Assembly (NCBI RefSeq): GCF_012932445.1
Contig: NZ_JAAIIJ010000012.1
Span: forward strand, 1-64,000
Length of the DNA stretch: 64,000 bases
Reading direction: 5' to 3'
Source: Bifidobacterium panos
GTDB lineage: Bacteria; Actinomycetota; Actinomycetes; Actinomycetales; Bifidobacteriaceae
The position numbers and the translations under genes were made by a program. The notes below the pieces were generated by a model. It worked only from the letters and a program-made list of their open reading frames with translations, searched no databases and was not told the origin of the DNA. Below, piece after piece: positions 16,974 through 25,869 of this stretch. Positions within the stretch are counted from its first letter, which is position 1. Each line of letters begins with the position of its first letter.

Positions 16974-17022
16974 GGGGTTGATTTTGGGGGTGGAATGTCG
17001 CAAGTGAGTCTTTGGTAGCCTC
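16974..17022 (+). promoter_or_regulatory. Shared upstream element of lectin-like surface gene A
   Basis: This 49-base block (GGGGTTGATTTTGGGGGTG ... TTTGGTAGCCTC) is matched by 19905-19951 upstream of the paralogous gene. Similarity continues weakly to the CATATG start in both. It probably holds the promoter (TAGCCT as a possible -10) and a regulator site. Confidence 0.5.
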
Positions 17023-17080
17023 ACCCGCGGTGAGTGGCGGGATTCGCCCGTCGCTCAAGACGAGTGAGGCATATTTGCAT

Positions 17081-19729
17081 ATGAAGAGAATGGTTACGAC
17101 GTTCGACTTGCGTCGGTTGTGGCGTTGCGTGATGGTATTGCTGATTGTGGTGGCGTCATTGGCGGTTGCCACGCCGGGTGTGCGAGCGAACGACGCCGGC
17201 GCCGGGCCGGTCGGTCGGACTGAGCCGGTCGGCCCCACGATAAGCGGGCTTGATAAGAGGACCAATGAGAAGATCGGCACTGGTGACATTAGCTACCGGC
17301 TGGGTAACGCGATGGTGAAAGGCAGGGGAAGCAAGACTCTCACGATCGGAGTGAGTAGCGGCTGGTTTGAAATACCTGACTGGAGGGTAGGGGGAGTTGA
17401 ACTGGCGGTTGCGTTGAACGAGGAAGAGAAGCTCCTGACTTCCTGGCGCTGGAAGCCGCACACTTTGAAGAAGGAGCATTACCAGCATGTCGAGTTCAAT
17501 GCGAATGAGCGCTACCGGCATGTTGAGCTCAACGCGAAGAGGCAGACCGACAAGCGCATGTCGGCGGAGGATATTGAGGAGTTTCTGCACGGCATAACGT
17601 TCCACTTTAAGCCCGGCGAGACGCAGACCGTGTGGGTGAGCGCGACGTATGAGCAGTTGAAAGCACATCGCACCACCAAGTATGACGGGTCGGAATCGTA
17701 TGAGACGCACTTGCTCAATGGGCACGCATATGCTTTCGCCACCGATTTTGACACGAAATTCAAGACAGGATACGAACAAGCGAGAAAAACCACTTTCGCC
17801 GGCGCAGCAGGTTATCTGATGACCATTGAATCGGAAGGGGAGCATAACGCTGTCTACCATGCGCTGGGTGAGGGCCTCGGCTGGATCGGCGCCACCAACG
17901 CCGTCAGTCCAGACGACGCAAAGGCAAACGGTTCGACCATTACGCTCGGGAAACCCGGCCAGGATTGGTATTGGGTGTCCGGCCCCAACGCGGGCACGAA
18001 GTTCTGGAGTGGAGGCAACAAGGTTCTGGAAGCCTATGCGAATTGGGCAGATGGGCATCCTAAGAGTTTGGATGGGTCTTCTAAGGAGTCGGATGGGTCT
18101 GGAGATCCATCCAAGTTGTGCTGTGTCCAGTATGGCTGGTCGGGCCTCGGGAAAGATGATGGCGGCAAGTGGATTACTTTGACATCGGATGGTCACCATG
18201 CCAGTGAGCCGAAATGGAGCACCATCAGGGGCTATTACGTCGAGTTCGACGAGTTCGATCCCAGCCTGGCCGGGCAGGTCACGACGACCTCCAAGATGGT
18301 CACCGTGAGTTCCGATTTGCATGAGGTGAGCAGCAGCAATACCACCGAAACCATATTGTCTCATACGCAATATGAAACGACTCTGACCGCAAATGACGGC
18401 CGCGAGATGGATCCGGCGTCGGTGAAGGTGACAGTTGGCGGCAAGCCGTTGGATGCGAAGGATTACACCTTCGATAAAGCCACCGGCACGCTGACGATTC
18501 CCGCCGAGAAGGTGAGTGGCAATCTGCATATCGACGCCATGGCAAAGCGCTTGGTAACGATTAAAGATGGCCTGACTGCCACGCTTGTGGGGACTGTACA
18601 TGTGCCGAATAACGCGCCGGTGGACAAGTCCGACGTGGATAAGTTGGCCGGAACCAGGAAGGGATACACGCTTACCGGTTACACCACGCAAGACGGCACC
18701 CTTTGGGACTTCAGCAAGCCGGTGACCACGGATATGACATTGACAGCCCAACAGGAGCTGAACGCACCCACGGTGTCGTTCTTCCCGCCGGACCCGCGCT
18801 TGGATCGCACCGGCGAGACGTTGATGCTGCGTGCTTCGTCGCACCTGGACGGGGTGCCGGGCGCAAGATTCACCTATGCGTGGGAGAAGGACGGCGTGCC
18901 GATTGAAGGCGGTGCCGAGGGCGTGCTGATGGTAACCGACGAGGGCATGTACACGGTGACTGTCACGGCAATGGATCCGAGCACGAACCGCACTTCGCAT
19001 GCGACGGGCACGGTTGAGGTGAAGTCGCCGCATCAGTGGCAGGTCACGCTGCAGGGCAGGAATGGCTTCTCGTGGCTGGTCAAGCAGCTTACGGTGTTCA
19101 ATGGCGACAAGCTGAACAGGGGTGATCTCGATAAGCAAGCCGCCTTGCCGGGCTACACAATCACTGGCTACACCAAGTCTGATGGCACGCAGTGGCTCTT
19201 CGAGACCGGGGTGCGTGAACACATGACCCTGTATCCGCAGTACCAGATGATCACGCCGAAGGTGACGGTGAGTGCGGATCGCTCGAGGCTCGAATCGCCG
19301 GGCGACAAGTCCAGGCTCACTGCTCAGGTGCTCACGCAGGTGCCGGACGCGACGTTCACGTACGCGTGGAGCAAGAACGGCATGCCGATCACCGGTGCGA
19401 CGGGTCAGGAGCATCAGGCCGGCGAGCCGGGCACCTACACGGTCGAGGTGACGGTGATGGATCCGCGGACGGGCGTGTCGGCGAAGGGCACGGCTTCGGT
19501 GACGGTGACCGCGTCCGACAAGTACGAGGCGGCGATCGAGAAGAAGCCGGCTGAGAAGAAGCCCGCTGAGAGGAAGCCGGCCGAGAGGAAGCCGGCCGAG
19601 AAGAAGCCAGACGTCGCCAAGAAGGCGCTGGTCGACACCGGTCTGGACGTGCTCGCCCCGGCTGTGGCGCTGGTGCTCATGCTGGCTATTGCCGGTGCGC
19701 TGGCAGCGCTGCGCCGCCGCAATAAGTAA
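17081..19729 (+). CDS. C-type-lectin-like, LVDTG-anchored surface protein A
   Basis: An exported protein of 882 residues. The N-terminal membrane/signal segment is RCVMVLLIVVASLAVATPGVRA. A C-type-lectin-like domain lies around residues 215-390 (HAYAFA, MTIESEGEHN, GWIGATN, DWYWVSGP, KFWSGG, CCVQYG, GYYVEF). Two InlB-like and two Ig-like segments (FTYAWEKDG, FTYAWSKNG) follow. A Lys/Pro/Glu tail leads to LVDTG (850-854), a membrane segment and RRRNK. The start 17081 aligns with the CATATG start of paralogue B; an upstream ATG at 17012 lies inside the shared promoter element. It likely binds glycans or host protein; the ligand is unknown. Confidence 0.8.
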   Translation: MKRMVTTFDLRRLWRCVMVLLIVVASLAVATPGVRANDAGAGPVGRTEPVGPTISGLDKRTNEKIGTGDISYRLGNAMVKGRGSKTLTIGVSSGWFEIPDWRVGGVELAVALNEEEKLLTSWRWKPHTLKKEHYQHVEFNANERYRHVELNAKRQTDKRMSAEDIEEFLHGITFHFKPGETQTVWVSATYEQLKAHRTTKYDGSESYETHLLNGHAYAFATDFDTKFKTGYEQARKTTFAGAAGYLMTIESEGEHNAVYHALGEGLGWIGATNAVSPDDAKANGSTITLGKPGQDWYWVSGPNAGTKFWSGGNKVLEAYANWADGHPKSLDGSSKESDGSGDPSKLCCVQYGWSGLGKDDGGKWITLTSDGHHASEPKWSTIRGYYVEFDEFDPSLAGQVTTTSKMVTVSSDLHEVSSSNTTETILSHTQYETTLTANDGREMDPASVKVTVGGKPLDAKDYTFDKATGTLTIPAEKVSGNLHIDAMAKRLVTIKDGLTATLVGTVHVPNNAPVDKSDVDKLAGTRKGYTLTGYTTQDGTLWDFSKPVTTDMTLTAQQELNAPTVSFFPPDPRLDRTGETLMLRASSHLDGVPGARFTYAWEKDGVPIEGGAEGVLMVTDEGMYTVTVTAMDPSTNRTSHATGTVEVKSPHQWQVTLQGRNGFSWLVKQLTVFNGDKLNRGDLDKQAALPGYTITGYTKSDGTQWLFETGVREHMTLYPQYQMITPKVTVSADRSRLESPGDKSRLTAQVLTQVPDATFTYAWSKNGMPITGATGQEHQAGEPGTYTVEVTVMDPRTGVSAKGTASVTVTASDKYEAAIEKKPAEKKPAERKPAERKPAEKKPDVAKKALVDTGLDVLAPAVALVLMLAIAGALAALRRRNK

Positions 19730-19758
19730 AGGAAGTAAAGGCAAAAGTAAATAAAACC

Positions 19759-19803
19759 CGCAAGCGGGGTGCGCCGACTCGTGCTCGGTGCACCCTGCTT
19801 GCG
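19759..19803 (+). terminator. Hairpin after lectin-like gene A
   Basis: CGCAAGCGGGGTGC pairs with GCACCCTGCTTGCG, with a small inner hairpin. There is no T run. Confidence 0.5.
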
Positions 19804-19852
19804 CTTGAGACCGGCTTTCCCAACAGACGAGCAAGCGGCCAACGCCTGCCGC

Positions 19853-19905
19853 GATTCAAGTGGTTCAAGCGTTTCAAGAGACTCAAATAATTCAAGTGAT
19901 TCAAG
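19853..19905 (+). repeat. 9-bp tandem repeats TTCAAGNGN
   Basis: Six head-to-tail 9-mers (GGTTCAAGC, GTTTCAAGA, GACTCAAAT, AATTCAAGT, GATTCAAGG type) immediately precede the shared promoter element of gene B. Gene A lacks them. They may modulate B expression by copy number. Confidence 0.6.
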
Positions 19906-19951
19906 GGGTTTGTTTGGGGGTGTGATGCCGGAAGCGGATTTTGGTAGCCTC
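19905..19951 (+). promoter_or_regulatory. Shared upstream element of lectin-like surface gene B
   Basis: This is the counterpart of 16974-17022 (GGGGTTTGTTTGGGGGTG ... TTGGTAGCCTC). Conservation of this non-coding block between paralogues suggests common control. Confidence 0.5.
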
Positions 19952-20008
19952 GGCGGCGAAGCGGCGGAATCGCACGTTTCGTGAGCAAAGTGAGCAAAGA
20001 AGAGTCAT

Positions 20009-22093
20009 ATGTGGCGTATGGACAGAATGGATGCGACGGCGTTTGACGCGCGTCGATTGCGGCGTTGTGCTGCGGTTGTACTGGCCGTGGCAGCTTCGTT
20101 GCTGACCTTGGTTGCCGTGGTTGCGTTGCTGGCGGTTGTTGCGCCAAGCGCGCGAGCGAATGTGAATGGGCAGGTTGGACAGAATGGGCAAATTGGCCAG
20201 ATTGGCCCCACGGTGAATCTCAATGCTGCCCAAAAAACCAAAGTCAAAGACGGCAGTTATAAGCTGAGTGGCGTGACCGTGACTGGTGAGCCCAGCTCGT
20301 ACGTCGTGATTGAGGTGGATAACGGTTGGTTCGAGACGCCCCAGCCATCCATGGTGGATGGCGAAGATGCGCATCACTTCTCCCATGCCTTGGATGCGTA
20401 TGGCAACTTCCTATCTAGTGATGACTTGCTCACAGGGGAGAAGCACGTATTTGGCTACCGCTATGTCCTATTCAGCTCAGGCAGAGCGGACATAGAAGCG
20501 AAGCTCATCGAGAAATATCTTCAGAATCTGACGTTCCATCTGGGCGGCAGCAGCGCGCAGACGGTGTCGGTGAGCGCATGGTACAGCCAGCCGGAAGCAA
20601 AGTTCAACTACTACAGTGACGACGGCGTGGATGGCAGAAGAACCCTCTACAAGTCGCATCTGTTTGATGGCCACGCGTACACTTTCATCGACGAGTGGGA
20701 CATGCCCTTCGACAAGGCCCTTCTGGCGTCGAAAGTTACCAATTTCCAAGGAAGAGACGGCCATATGATGACCATCGAATCGCAGGGAGAGCACAATCTC
20801 ATCCGTAGATTATTTGAGCGTCGTCACGGCGGTACCGGCTGGATTGGTGGTCAGCGGGTCATTAGCACTTCGGAGCCAGGGATGGTGTCGGATTGGTACT
20901 GGGTGGCCGGCCCGAGCGCGGGCATCAAATTCTGGAGCGGGAGCAACGGCGCGGTTCCGGGCGTCTTTGCGCAGTGGGCAAACGGGCAGCCTAGCAAAGA
21001 TAAGCTCGATGCGTGTTGCGTTCAGTATGGATTTTCCGGTGACAAGGCCGATAATTCCGGGGCGTGGAATGCTTTAACGGTAAGCGGTCACCAGGCCGGT
21101 GAATGGGACGCTGGTGAGCAGGCAAGGCCGAACTACATCAAGGGTTTCTATGTGGAGTTCGAAGACCTCCATCCCACCATGATTGGGCGAGTTAGCGAGA
21201 CCAACAAGATGGTTACCGTGGAGTCTGATTTGCTTGATGTGACGAGTAGCAATACCGCTACGAGCATATTGTCAGGCACTGAGTATTCGACGACGTTGAC
21301 TGCGACGGATGTCCGTGATTTGGATCTGACATCGATACAGGTGACAGTGGGCGGCGTGCGATTGAGCCAAGAGGACAATGGCTTTACGTTCATTCTCAAG
21401 TCGGGCAAGAAGGCCGGCGAATTGAGGATTCCCGCCGACAAGGTGACCGGTGATGTGACGGTCGCGGCGAAAGGAAATCGCCTTGTGACGCTTCAGGATG
21501 CCCAGACTTCCCAAGTGCTGGCGACTGTGCAGGTGGCGAATGGCGCGACATTGAAGCGCGAAGCTCTTGATAAGTATGTCGAGACTAGAGACGGCTACAA
21601 GCATGTCGGATATACGAAGGGTGGTGCTGAGTGGGACTTTGACATGCCGGTGACTGTGGATATGACATTGAACCCGCGGTGGGAGTCGGTTGAACCGGTT
21701 AGACCTATTGAGCCCGCTGAGCCGACCCAGCCTACTGAACCTACCGAGCAACCTACCGAACCCGTCAAGCCCGCAAAGCCGGTCGAACCTACTGAACCTA
21801 CGCCAGTGAAGCCGGTCAAGCCAGCGACGCCGGCCAAGCCCGACGCGAAACCGACCAAGCCCGACGTGAAGCCTGCTGAGCCAGCGAAGCCCGTTGAGCC
21901 CGCAAAACCGGTCAGGCCTACTGAGCCTACCGAACCCACTGAGCCCGCTGAACGCCCCGAACCAGCCAAGCCCGCTGCAAAGCCGGCGTTGGTTGACACC
22001 GGTCTGGACATGCTTGCCCCTGTCTTGGCAGTGGTGTTCCTGCTGGTCGTCGCCGTCATAGCGGCAGTGTTCCGGCATCGCCGCGGCAAGTGA
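20009..22093 (+). CDS. C-type-lectin-like, LVDTG-anchored surface protein B
   Basis: A 694-residue paralogue of protein A. The signal segment is RCAAVVLAVAASLLTLVAVVALLAVVAPSARA. The lectin-like domain (about 225-385) shows HAYTF, MMTIESQGEHN, GWIGG, DWYWVAGP, KFWSGS, CCVQYG and GFYVEF. One InlB-like segment follows, then about 90 residues of Pro-Thr/Val-Glu-Pro and Lys-Pro repeats that would span the wall. LVDTG (661-665), a membrane segment and RHRRGK end it. The ATG at 20009 is within CATATG after GAAGAG. It lacks the Ig-like segments of A, so the pair diverged after duplication. Confidence 0.8.
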   Translation: MWRMDRMDATAFDARRLRRCAAVVLAVAASLLTLVAVVALLAVVAPSARANVNGQVGQNGQIGQIGPTVNLNAAQKTKVKDGSYKLSGVTVTGEPSSYVVIEVDNGWFETPQPSMVDGEDAHHFSHALDAYGNFLSSDDLLTGEKHVFGYRYVLFSSGRADIEAKLIEKYLQNLTFHLGGSSAQTVSVSAWYSQPEAKFNYYSDDGVDGRRTLYKSHLFDGHAYTFIDEWDMPFDKALLASKVTNFQGRDGHMMTIESQGEHNLIRRLFERRHGGTGWIGGQRVISTSEPGMVSDWYWVAGPSAGIKFWSGSNGAVPGVFAQWANGQPSKDKLDACCVQYGFSGDKADNSGAWNALTVSGHQAGEWDAGEQARPNYIKGFYVEFEDLHPTMIGRVSETNKMVTVESDLLDVTSSNTATSILSGTEYSTTLTATDVRDLDLTSIQVTVGGVRLSQEDNGFTFILKSGKKAGELRIPADKVTGDVTVAAKGNRLVTLQDAQTSQVLATVQVANGATLKREALDKYVETRDGYKHVGYTKGGAEWDFDMPVTVDMTLNPRWESVEPVRPIEPAEPTQPTEPTEQPTEPVKPAKPVEPTEPTPVKPVKPATPAKPDAKPTKPDVKPAEPAKPVEPAKPVRPTEPTEPTEPAERPEPAKPAAKPALVDTGLDMLAPVLAVVFLLVVAVIAAVFRHRRGK

Positions 22094-22103
22094 CCCAACT
22101 CCT

Positions 22104-22193
22104 CGTAACGCCAGCCAGCGTACGTTTTTTCCACAGCCAAGACAATCATTCTGAAATTTCGTACGCTGGCGAACGTTCAGTGCACGTTTTTTC
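22104..22193 (+). terminator. Tandem CGTACGCTG terminator hairpins (locus 1)
   Basis: Two hairpins occur, each followed by six T. One is CGTAACGCCAG...CGTACG at 22104-22124. The other is CGTACGCTG...CAGTGCACG at 22160-22186. The same two-hairpin design is found at 55044-55141. Confidence 0.7.
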
Positions 22194-22289
22194 GATGGTG
22201 GGGCATGGCGGGTCTTCACAGCGTTCATGCAGGCGAGTAAGATATCTTCGGCAATGATTGTTCGGCAATCATAAGGGGATAACGAAATC

Positions 22290-23327
22290 ATGACCGAGAA
22301 CACGCAGACGACGGTGCCTGAGGAACAAAGTCAGAGCCGCGAACTGCCCGCCCGCATCTCGATTCCGCCGATTCGCGGTGAGATGGTGCGTCTGCGTCCC
22401 GCCACCGTCGCCGACCTCGACAAGCTGGACACGCTCAACGCCTATCACGGCGCTTCACGAATCACCGGCAAGGATCGCGTGGCCGAACGCGCCGTCGTGC
22501 ACGCATGGGTGCGGCGTTCCGTCGCCTGGAGTGGCGGCAAACTCCCCAACGAATCCGGTGTCGGCGACCCGGAAGCGCGCCGCACCATCGCCTGGGCGGT
22601 GCTCACCGACGCTGACCATGACGGCGACCACGAGGTCGATGCCGCCTCCACCGACAATGTCATCGGCATGATTTTTCTGATCGACATCGACGGCTGGGCG
22701 CGTTCCGCCCGCATCCAGGTCATCCTTGGTGAGGATTATCGCGGCCGCGGCTATTCGCGCGACCTGATGCCGCGTGTCATGACGTATGGTTTTGCGCCCG
22801 AGCCGGCAGGGCTTGGCATGCATCGCATCTGGGTGGCCGTGCCCGAGCAGAACACCCGTTCCGTATCCGTCTATCAGTCGCTCGGTTTCGTGCCGTCCGG
22901 CACCTCGCGCGACGCGCTGTGGGACGCCTCGCACAACAAATATCAGGATCTCGTCGTCATGGACACGCTGGCGGACGAATACGATCCGATCCGCTCGCTC
23001 GACGCCTTCGGCATGCATGTGCTGGAAGACAACCCGGGCGTCAAGGAGGCGATGAGCGCTCGCGAACATTCGATGGCGCTCAAGCAAAACCAAGCCGGCG
23101 AAGAGAAGGCTTCGGACGAAACGGCGCGCACCAAGCAATCCGCCGCCCAAGCAAGCGCCGACCCTGTGCAGGAGCAGCCCGACACGCCCGGCATCGAGGC
23201 GAAACCCAAAACCGCCGCGGCCGGCGACGAAGGGCCCAGCTGGCCGTACTCAGCCGATGATCGCAAGCCTTCAAAGGAAGCCTGGTGGCGTACGCTTGGG
23301 CGAGGGCGCAAACGCGACAACGAGTAA
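22290..23327 (+). CDS. GNAT-family N-acetyltransferase
   Basis: A RimJ/RimL-like acyl-CoA N-acetyltransferase domain covers residues 25-235: MVRLRPATVADLD at the start, the acetyl-CoA loop GEDYRGRGYSRDLMPRV (about 150-165), HRIWVAVPEQNTRSVSVYQSLGF near its end. The last 90 residues are charged, Ala/Lys/Glu-rich and low complexity, unlike most members. AAGGGGATAACG precedes the ATG. The substrate, protein or small molecule, cannot be told from sequence. DUF2469 follows after 24 bases and is probably co-transcribed. Confidence 0.88.
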   Translation: MTENTQTTVPEEQSQSRELPARISIPPIRGEMVRLRPATVADLDKLDTLNAYHGASRITGKDRVAERAVVHAWVRRSVAWSGGKLPNESGVGDPEARRTIAWAVLTDADHDGDHEVDAASTDNVIGMIFLIDIDGWARSARIQVILGEDYRGRGYSRDLMPRVMTYGFAPEPAGLGMHRIWVAVPEQNTRSVSVYQSLGFVPSGTSRDALWDASHNKYQDLVVMDTLADEYDPIRSLDAFGMHVLEDNPGVKEAMSAREHSMALKQNQAGEEKASDETARTKQSAAQASADPVQEQPDTPGIEAKPKTAAAGDEGPSWPYSADDRKPSKEAWWRTLGRGRKRDNE

Positions 23328-23351
23328 TAACGCGAAAGAGGAGAGGCAACG

Positions 23352-23666
23352 ATGAGTGCCGAGGATCTTGACAACTACGAAACCGATGCCGAGCTGGCGC
23401 TATATAGGGAATATCGCGACGTCATCAAACTGTTCACCTACGTGGTGGAAACCGAGCGCCGCTTCTATCTGGCCAACAAGGTCGATTTCAACGTGCGTTC
23501 CGCCGGGCAGGACGTGTATTTCGACGTGCAGCTGACGGATGCGTGGGTGTGGGATGTGTATCGGCCAAGTCGTTTCGTCAAGAACGTGCGCATCGTGACG
23601 TTCAAGGACGTCAATGTCGAGGAAGTGCAGAAGTCGGACATCGACATTCCCGAAGATATTCGCTGA
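23352..23666 (+). CDS. DUF2469 family protein
   Basis: A 104-residue acidic protein matching the actinobacteria-specific DUF2469 family over its whole length (SAEDLDNYETDAELALYREYRDV, VVETERRFYLANKVD, WVWDVYRPSRFV). The function is unknown. In other actinobacteria I recall it near rnhB and other RNA or secretion genes. AAAGAGGAGAGG gives a strong ribosome binding site. Confidence 0.92.
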   Translation: MSAEDLDNYETDAELALYREYRDVIKLFTYVVETERRFYLANKVDFNVRSAGQDVYFDVQLTDAWVWDVYRPSRFVKNVRIVTFKDVNVEEVQKSDIDIPEDIR

Positions 23667-23858
23667 GCCGCGCTGGTCGCGCGGGCGGCGCGCTCGCGGC
23701 GGCGTTGATTCGCGTTGGTCGCGCGGGCGTTGTACAGTAAAACACGGTTCGTGAGCGTGGATTGCCGCGAACTTTCAACGCGGCAAAATGTCGCAATCAT
23801 CTTCAGACAATCTTGCGGTGCATCGGGTGCCGTCAGGTGCTGCAGAAAGGTATGAACT

Positions 23859-25760
23859 GTGGCCAATAGCCAGAATCTTGAAGGTATGAAGCTGCCTGAA
23901 CTGAAGGAGCTTGCCAAGCAGATGGGACTGCGTGGCACATCCACCATGCGTAAGCCGGAGCTACTTGCCACCATACAGGCCGCTCGTTCCGGCGGTGAGG
24001 CGCCCGCTGGCGTCACTGTAAAAACGCCGAAAGCCGATGCCAAGGCTGGCGAACCGAGCAAGTCGACGGAACACAAGGAACACACGGAGCACAAGGAGCG
24101 TGTCAAGAAGAATGACGACGCCGACCTGCTCGCCGATCTTGGGCTTGAGGTTCCGGGTGATTCCGGGCGCGGCGAGCGGCATCGTTCCGCCGAGGGGAAT
24201 GGCGATGAACCGAACGGCAACATCCGCCGCCGACATCGTAAGGGTCAGGAGACTCCTGCCGAAGAGGCCGTGCGCGATTTGGATGATATTCTCGCCACAT
24301 TGCCCGCTCATCAGCAGTCCGAACGTGACGAGGACGATGAGGTGACGCGCGGTCGCAATGGGCGCGGGGGCAACCGAGAGCGCAATGAGCGTAATGATCG
24401 TAACGATCGCAACGAGCGTAATGATCGTAACGATCGCAATGAACGCAACGATCGCGACGGCAATCACGACCGCCGCGGCCGTCGCATGCGCGGGCGCAAT
24501 CGCGATTTCGACGAGCGTGACGAGCGCCGTGAGCGCAACAATCGTGATGACCGCCGAGACCGTGACGATCGTCGTGATCGTGACGAGCGCGACGAGCAGC
24601 AGTCTGCCGAACTCGTGCCGGTGGCCGGCATCGTCGATGTGCTCGATTCCTATGCGTTTGTGCGCACTTCCGGCTATCTGCCGGGGGCGAACGACGTGTA
24701 TGTGTCGATGGGGCAGGTCAAGAAGTACGGCCTGCGCAAGGGCGACGCCGTGCATGGTGCGATTCGCGCGCCGCGCGAGGGCGAGCGCCGCAACCAGCGT
24801 CAGAAGTTCGTGCCGCTGCAGTCTATCGATTCGGTCAACGGCATGAGCGTGGAGGATGCGCTGAACCGCCCGCAGTTCAGCAAGCTCACCCCGCTGTATC
24901 CGCAGGAGCGCCTGCGTCAGGAGACCACGCCGAACAAGCTCACCGGGCGCATCATGGATATCGTCGCGCCCATCGGCAAGGGGCAGCGCGGCCTGATCGT
25001 CTCGCCGCCGAAGGCTGGCAAGACCATCACCCTGCAGAACATCGCCAACGCGATCACCGCCAACAACCCCGAGGTTCACCTCATGGTGGTGCTGGTGGAC
25101 GAGCGCCCCGAGGAAGTCACCGATATGGAGCGCACGGTGGCCGGCGAGGTCATTTCCTCGACCTTCGACCGCCCCGCCTCCGACCACACCACCGTGGCCG
25201 AACTCGCCATCGAGCGCGCCAAGCGCCTGGTCGAGCTTGGCCAGGACGTGGTGGTGCTGCTCGATTCGATGACCCGCCTGGCCCGCGCCTATAACATCGC
25301 GGCGCCGGCTTCCGGGCGCATCCTGTCCGGCGGTGTGGACGCCCAGGCGCTGTATCCGCCGAAGAAGTTCTTCGGCGCGGCCCGCAACATCGAAAACGGC
25401 GGCTCGCTCACCATCATCTCCTCCGCGCTGGTGGAAACCGGCTCCAAGATGGACGAGGTGATTTTCGAGGAGTTCAAGGGCACCGGCAACATGGAGTTGC
25501 GCCTGAGCCGCGAGCTGGCCGACAAGCGCCTGTTCCCGGCCATCGACATCAACGCCTCCGGCACCCGCCGTGAGGAGCTCATCACCTCGCCCGAGGAGCT
25601 GCCCATCGTCTACCGCTTGCGTCGTCTGTTCGGTGGCATGGAAGCGGAGCAGGCCTATCAGACCTTGGTGCCGCGCCTGAAGAAGACCGCCACAAACCGC
25701 GACTTCCTCGCCGCCATCGTGCAGCAAGCCAACGCCGGCAACGCCACCAACGGCAATTAA
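23859..25760 (+). CDS. rho: Transcription termination factor Rho
   Basis: An RNA-dependent ATPase helicase that ends transcription. The order is an N-terminal Rho_N (SAP-like) domain (MKLPELKELAKQMGL), a long insert, the RNA-binding domain (GIVDVLDSYAFVRTSGYLPG near 250-270) and the ATPase core with SPPKAGKT (Walker A), VDERPEEVTDMERTV and DSMTRLARAYN. The insert (about residues 155-245) is almost wholly Arg/Asn/Asp/Glu in NDRNER-type repeats, typical of high-GC actinobacterial Rho. The start is GTG after AGAAAGG. At 633 residues it is long for the family because of the insert. Confidence 0.97.
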   Translation: MANSQNLEGMKLPELKELAKQMGLRGTSTMRKPELLATIQAARSGGEAPAGVTVKTPKADAKAGEPSKSTEHKEHTEHKERVKKNDDADLLADLGLEVPGDSGRGERHRSAEGNGDEPNGNIRRRHRKGQETPAEEAVRDLDDILATLPAHQQSERDEDDEVTRGRNGRGGNRERNERNDRNDRNERNDRNDRNERNDRDGNHDRRGRRMRGRNRDFDERDERRERNNRDDRRDRDDRRDRDERDEQQSAELVPVAGIVDVLDSYAFVRTSGYLPGANDVYVSMGQVKKYGLRKGDAVHGAIRAPREGERRNQRQKFVPLQSIDSVNGMSVEDALNRPQFSKLTPLYPQERLRQETTPNKLTGRIMDIVAPIGKGQRGLIVSPPKAGKTITLQNIANAITANNPEVHLMVVLVDERPEEVTDMERTVAGEVISSTFDRPASDHTTVAELAIERAKRLVELGQDVVVLLDSMTRLARAYNIAAPASGRILSGGVDAQALYPPKKFFGAARNIENGGSLTIISSALVETGSKMDEVIFEEFKGTGNMELRLSRELADKRLFPAIDINASGTRREELITSPEELPIVYRLRRLFGGMEAEQAYQTLVPRLKKTATNRDFLAAIVQQANAGNATNGN

Positions 25761-25816
25761 GGCGATAAGGCGATAAAACAAGTAAAACAATAAGACAAAA
25801 TAAAACAAACAGCGTG

Positions 25817-25869
25817 GTGACAGACAGCCCAGTGGCTTGTCTATAGCCTGTCTATGGGTTGTCTGTCAC
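25817..25869. repeat. Long hairpin downstream of rho
   Basis: GTGACAGACAGCCCA pairs with TGGGTTGTCTGTCAC around inner GACAGCC/GGCTTGTC repeats. It belongs loosely to the variable-stem hairpins with a CC-NNN-GG core seen elsewhere, and may terminate rho transcripts, although no T run follows. Confidence 0.5.
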
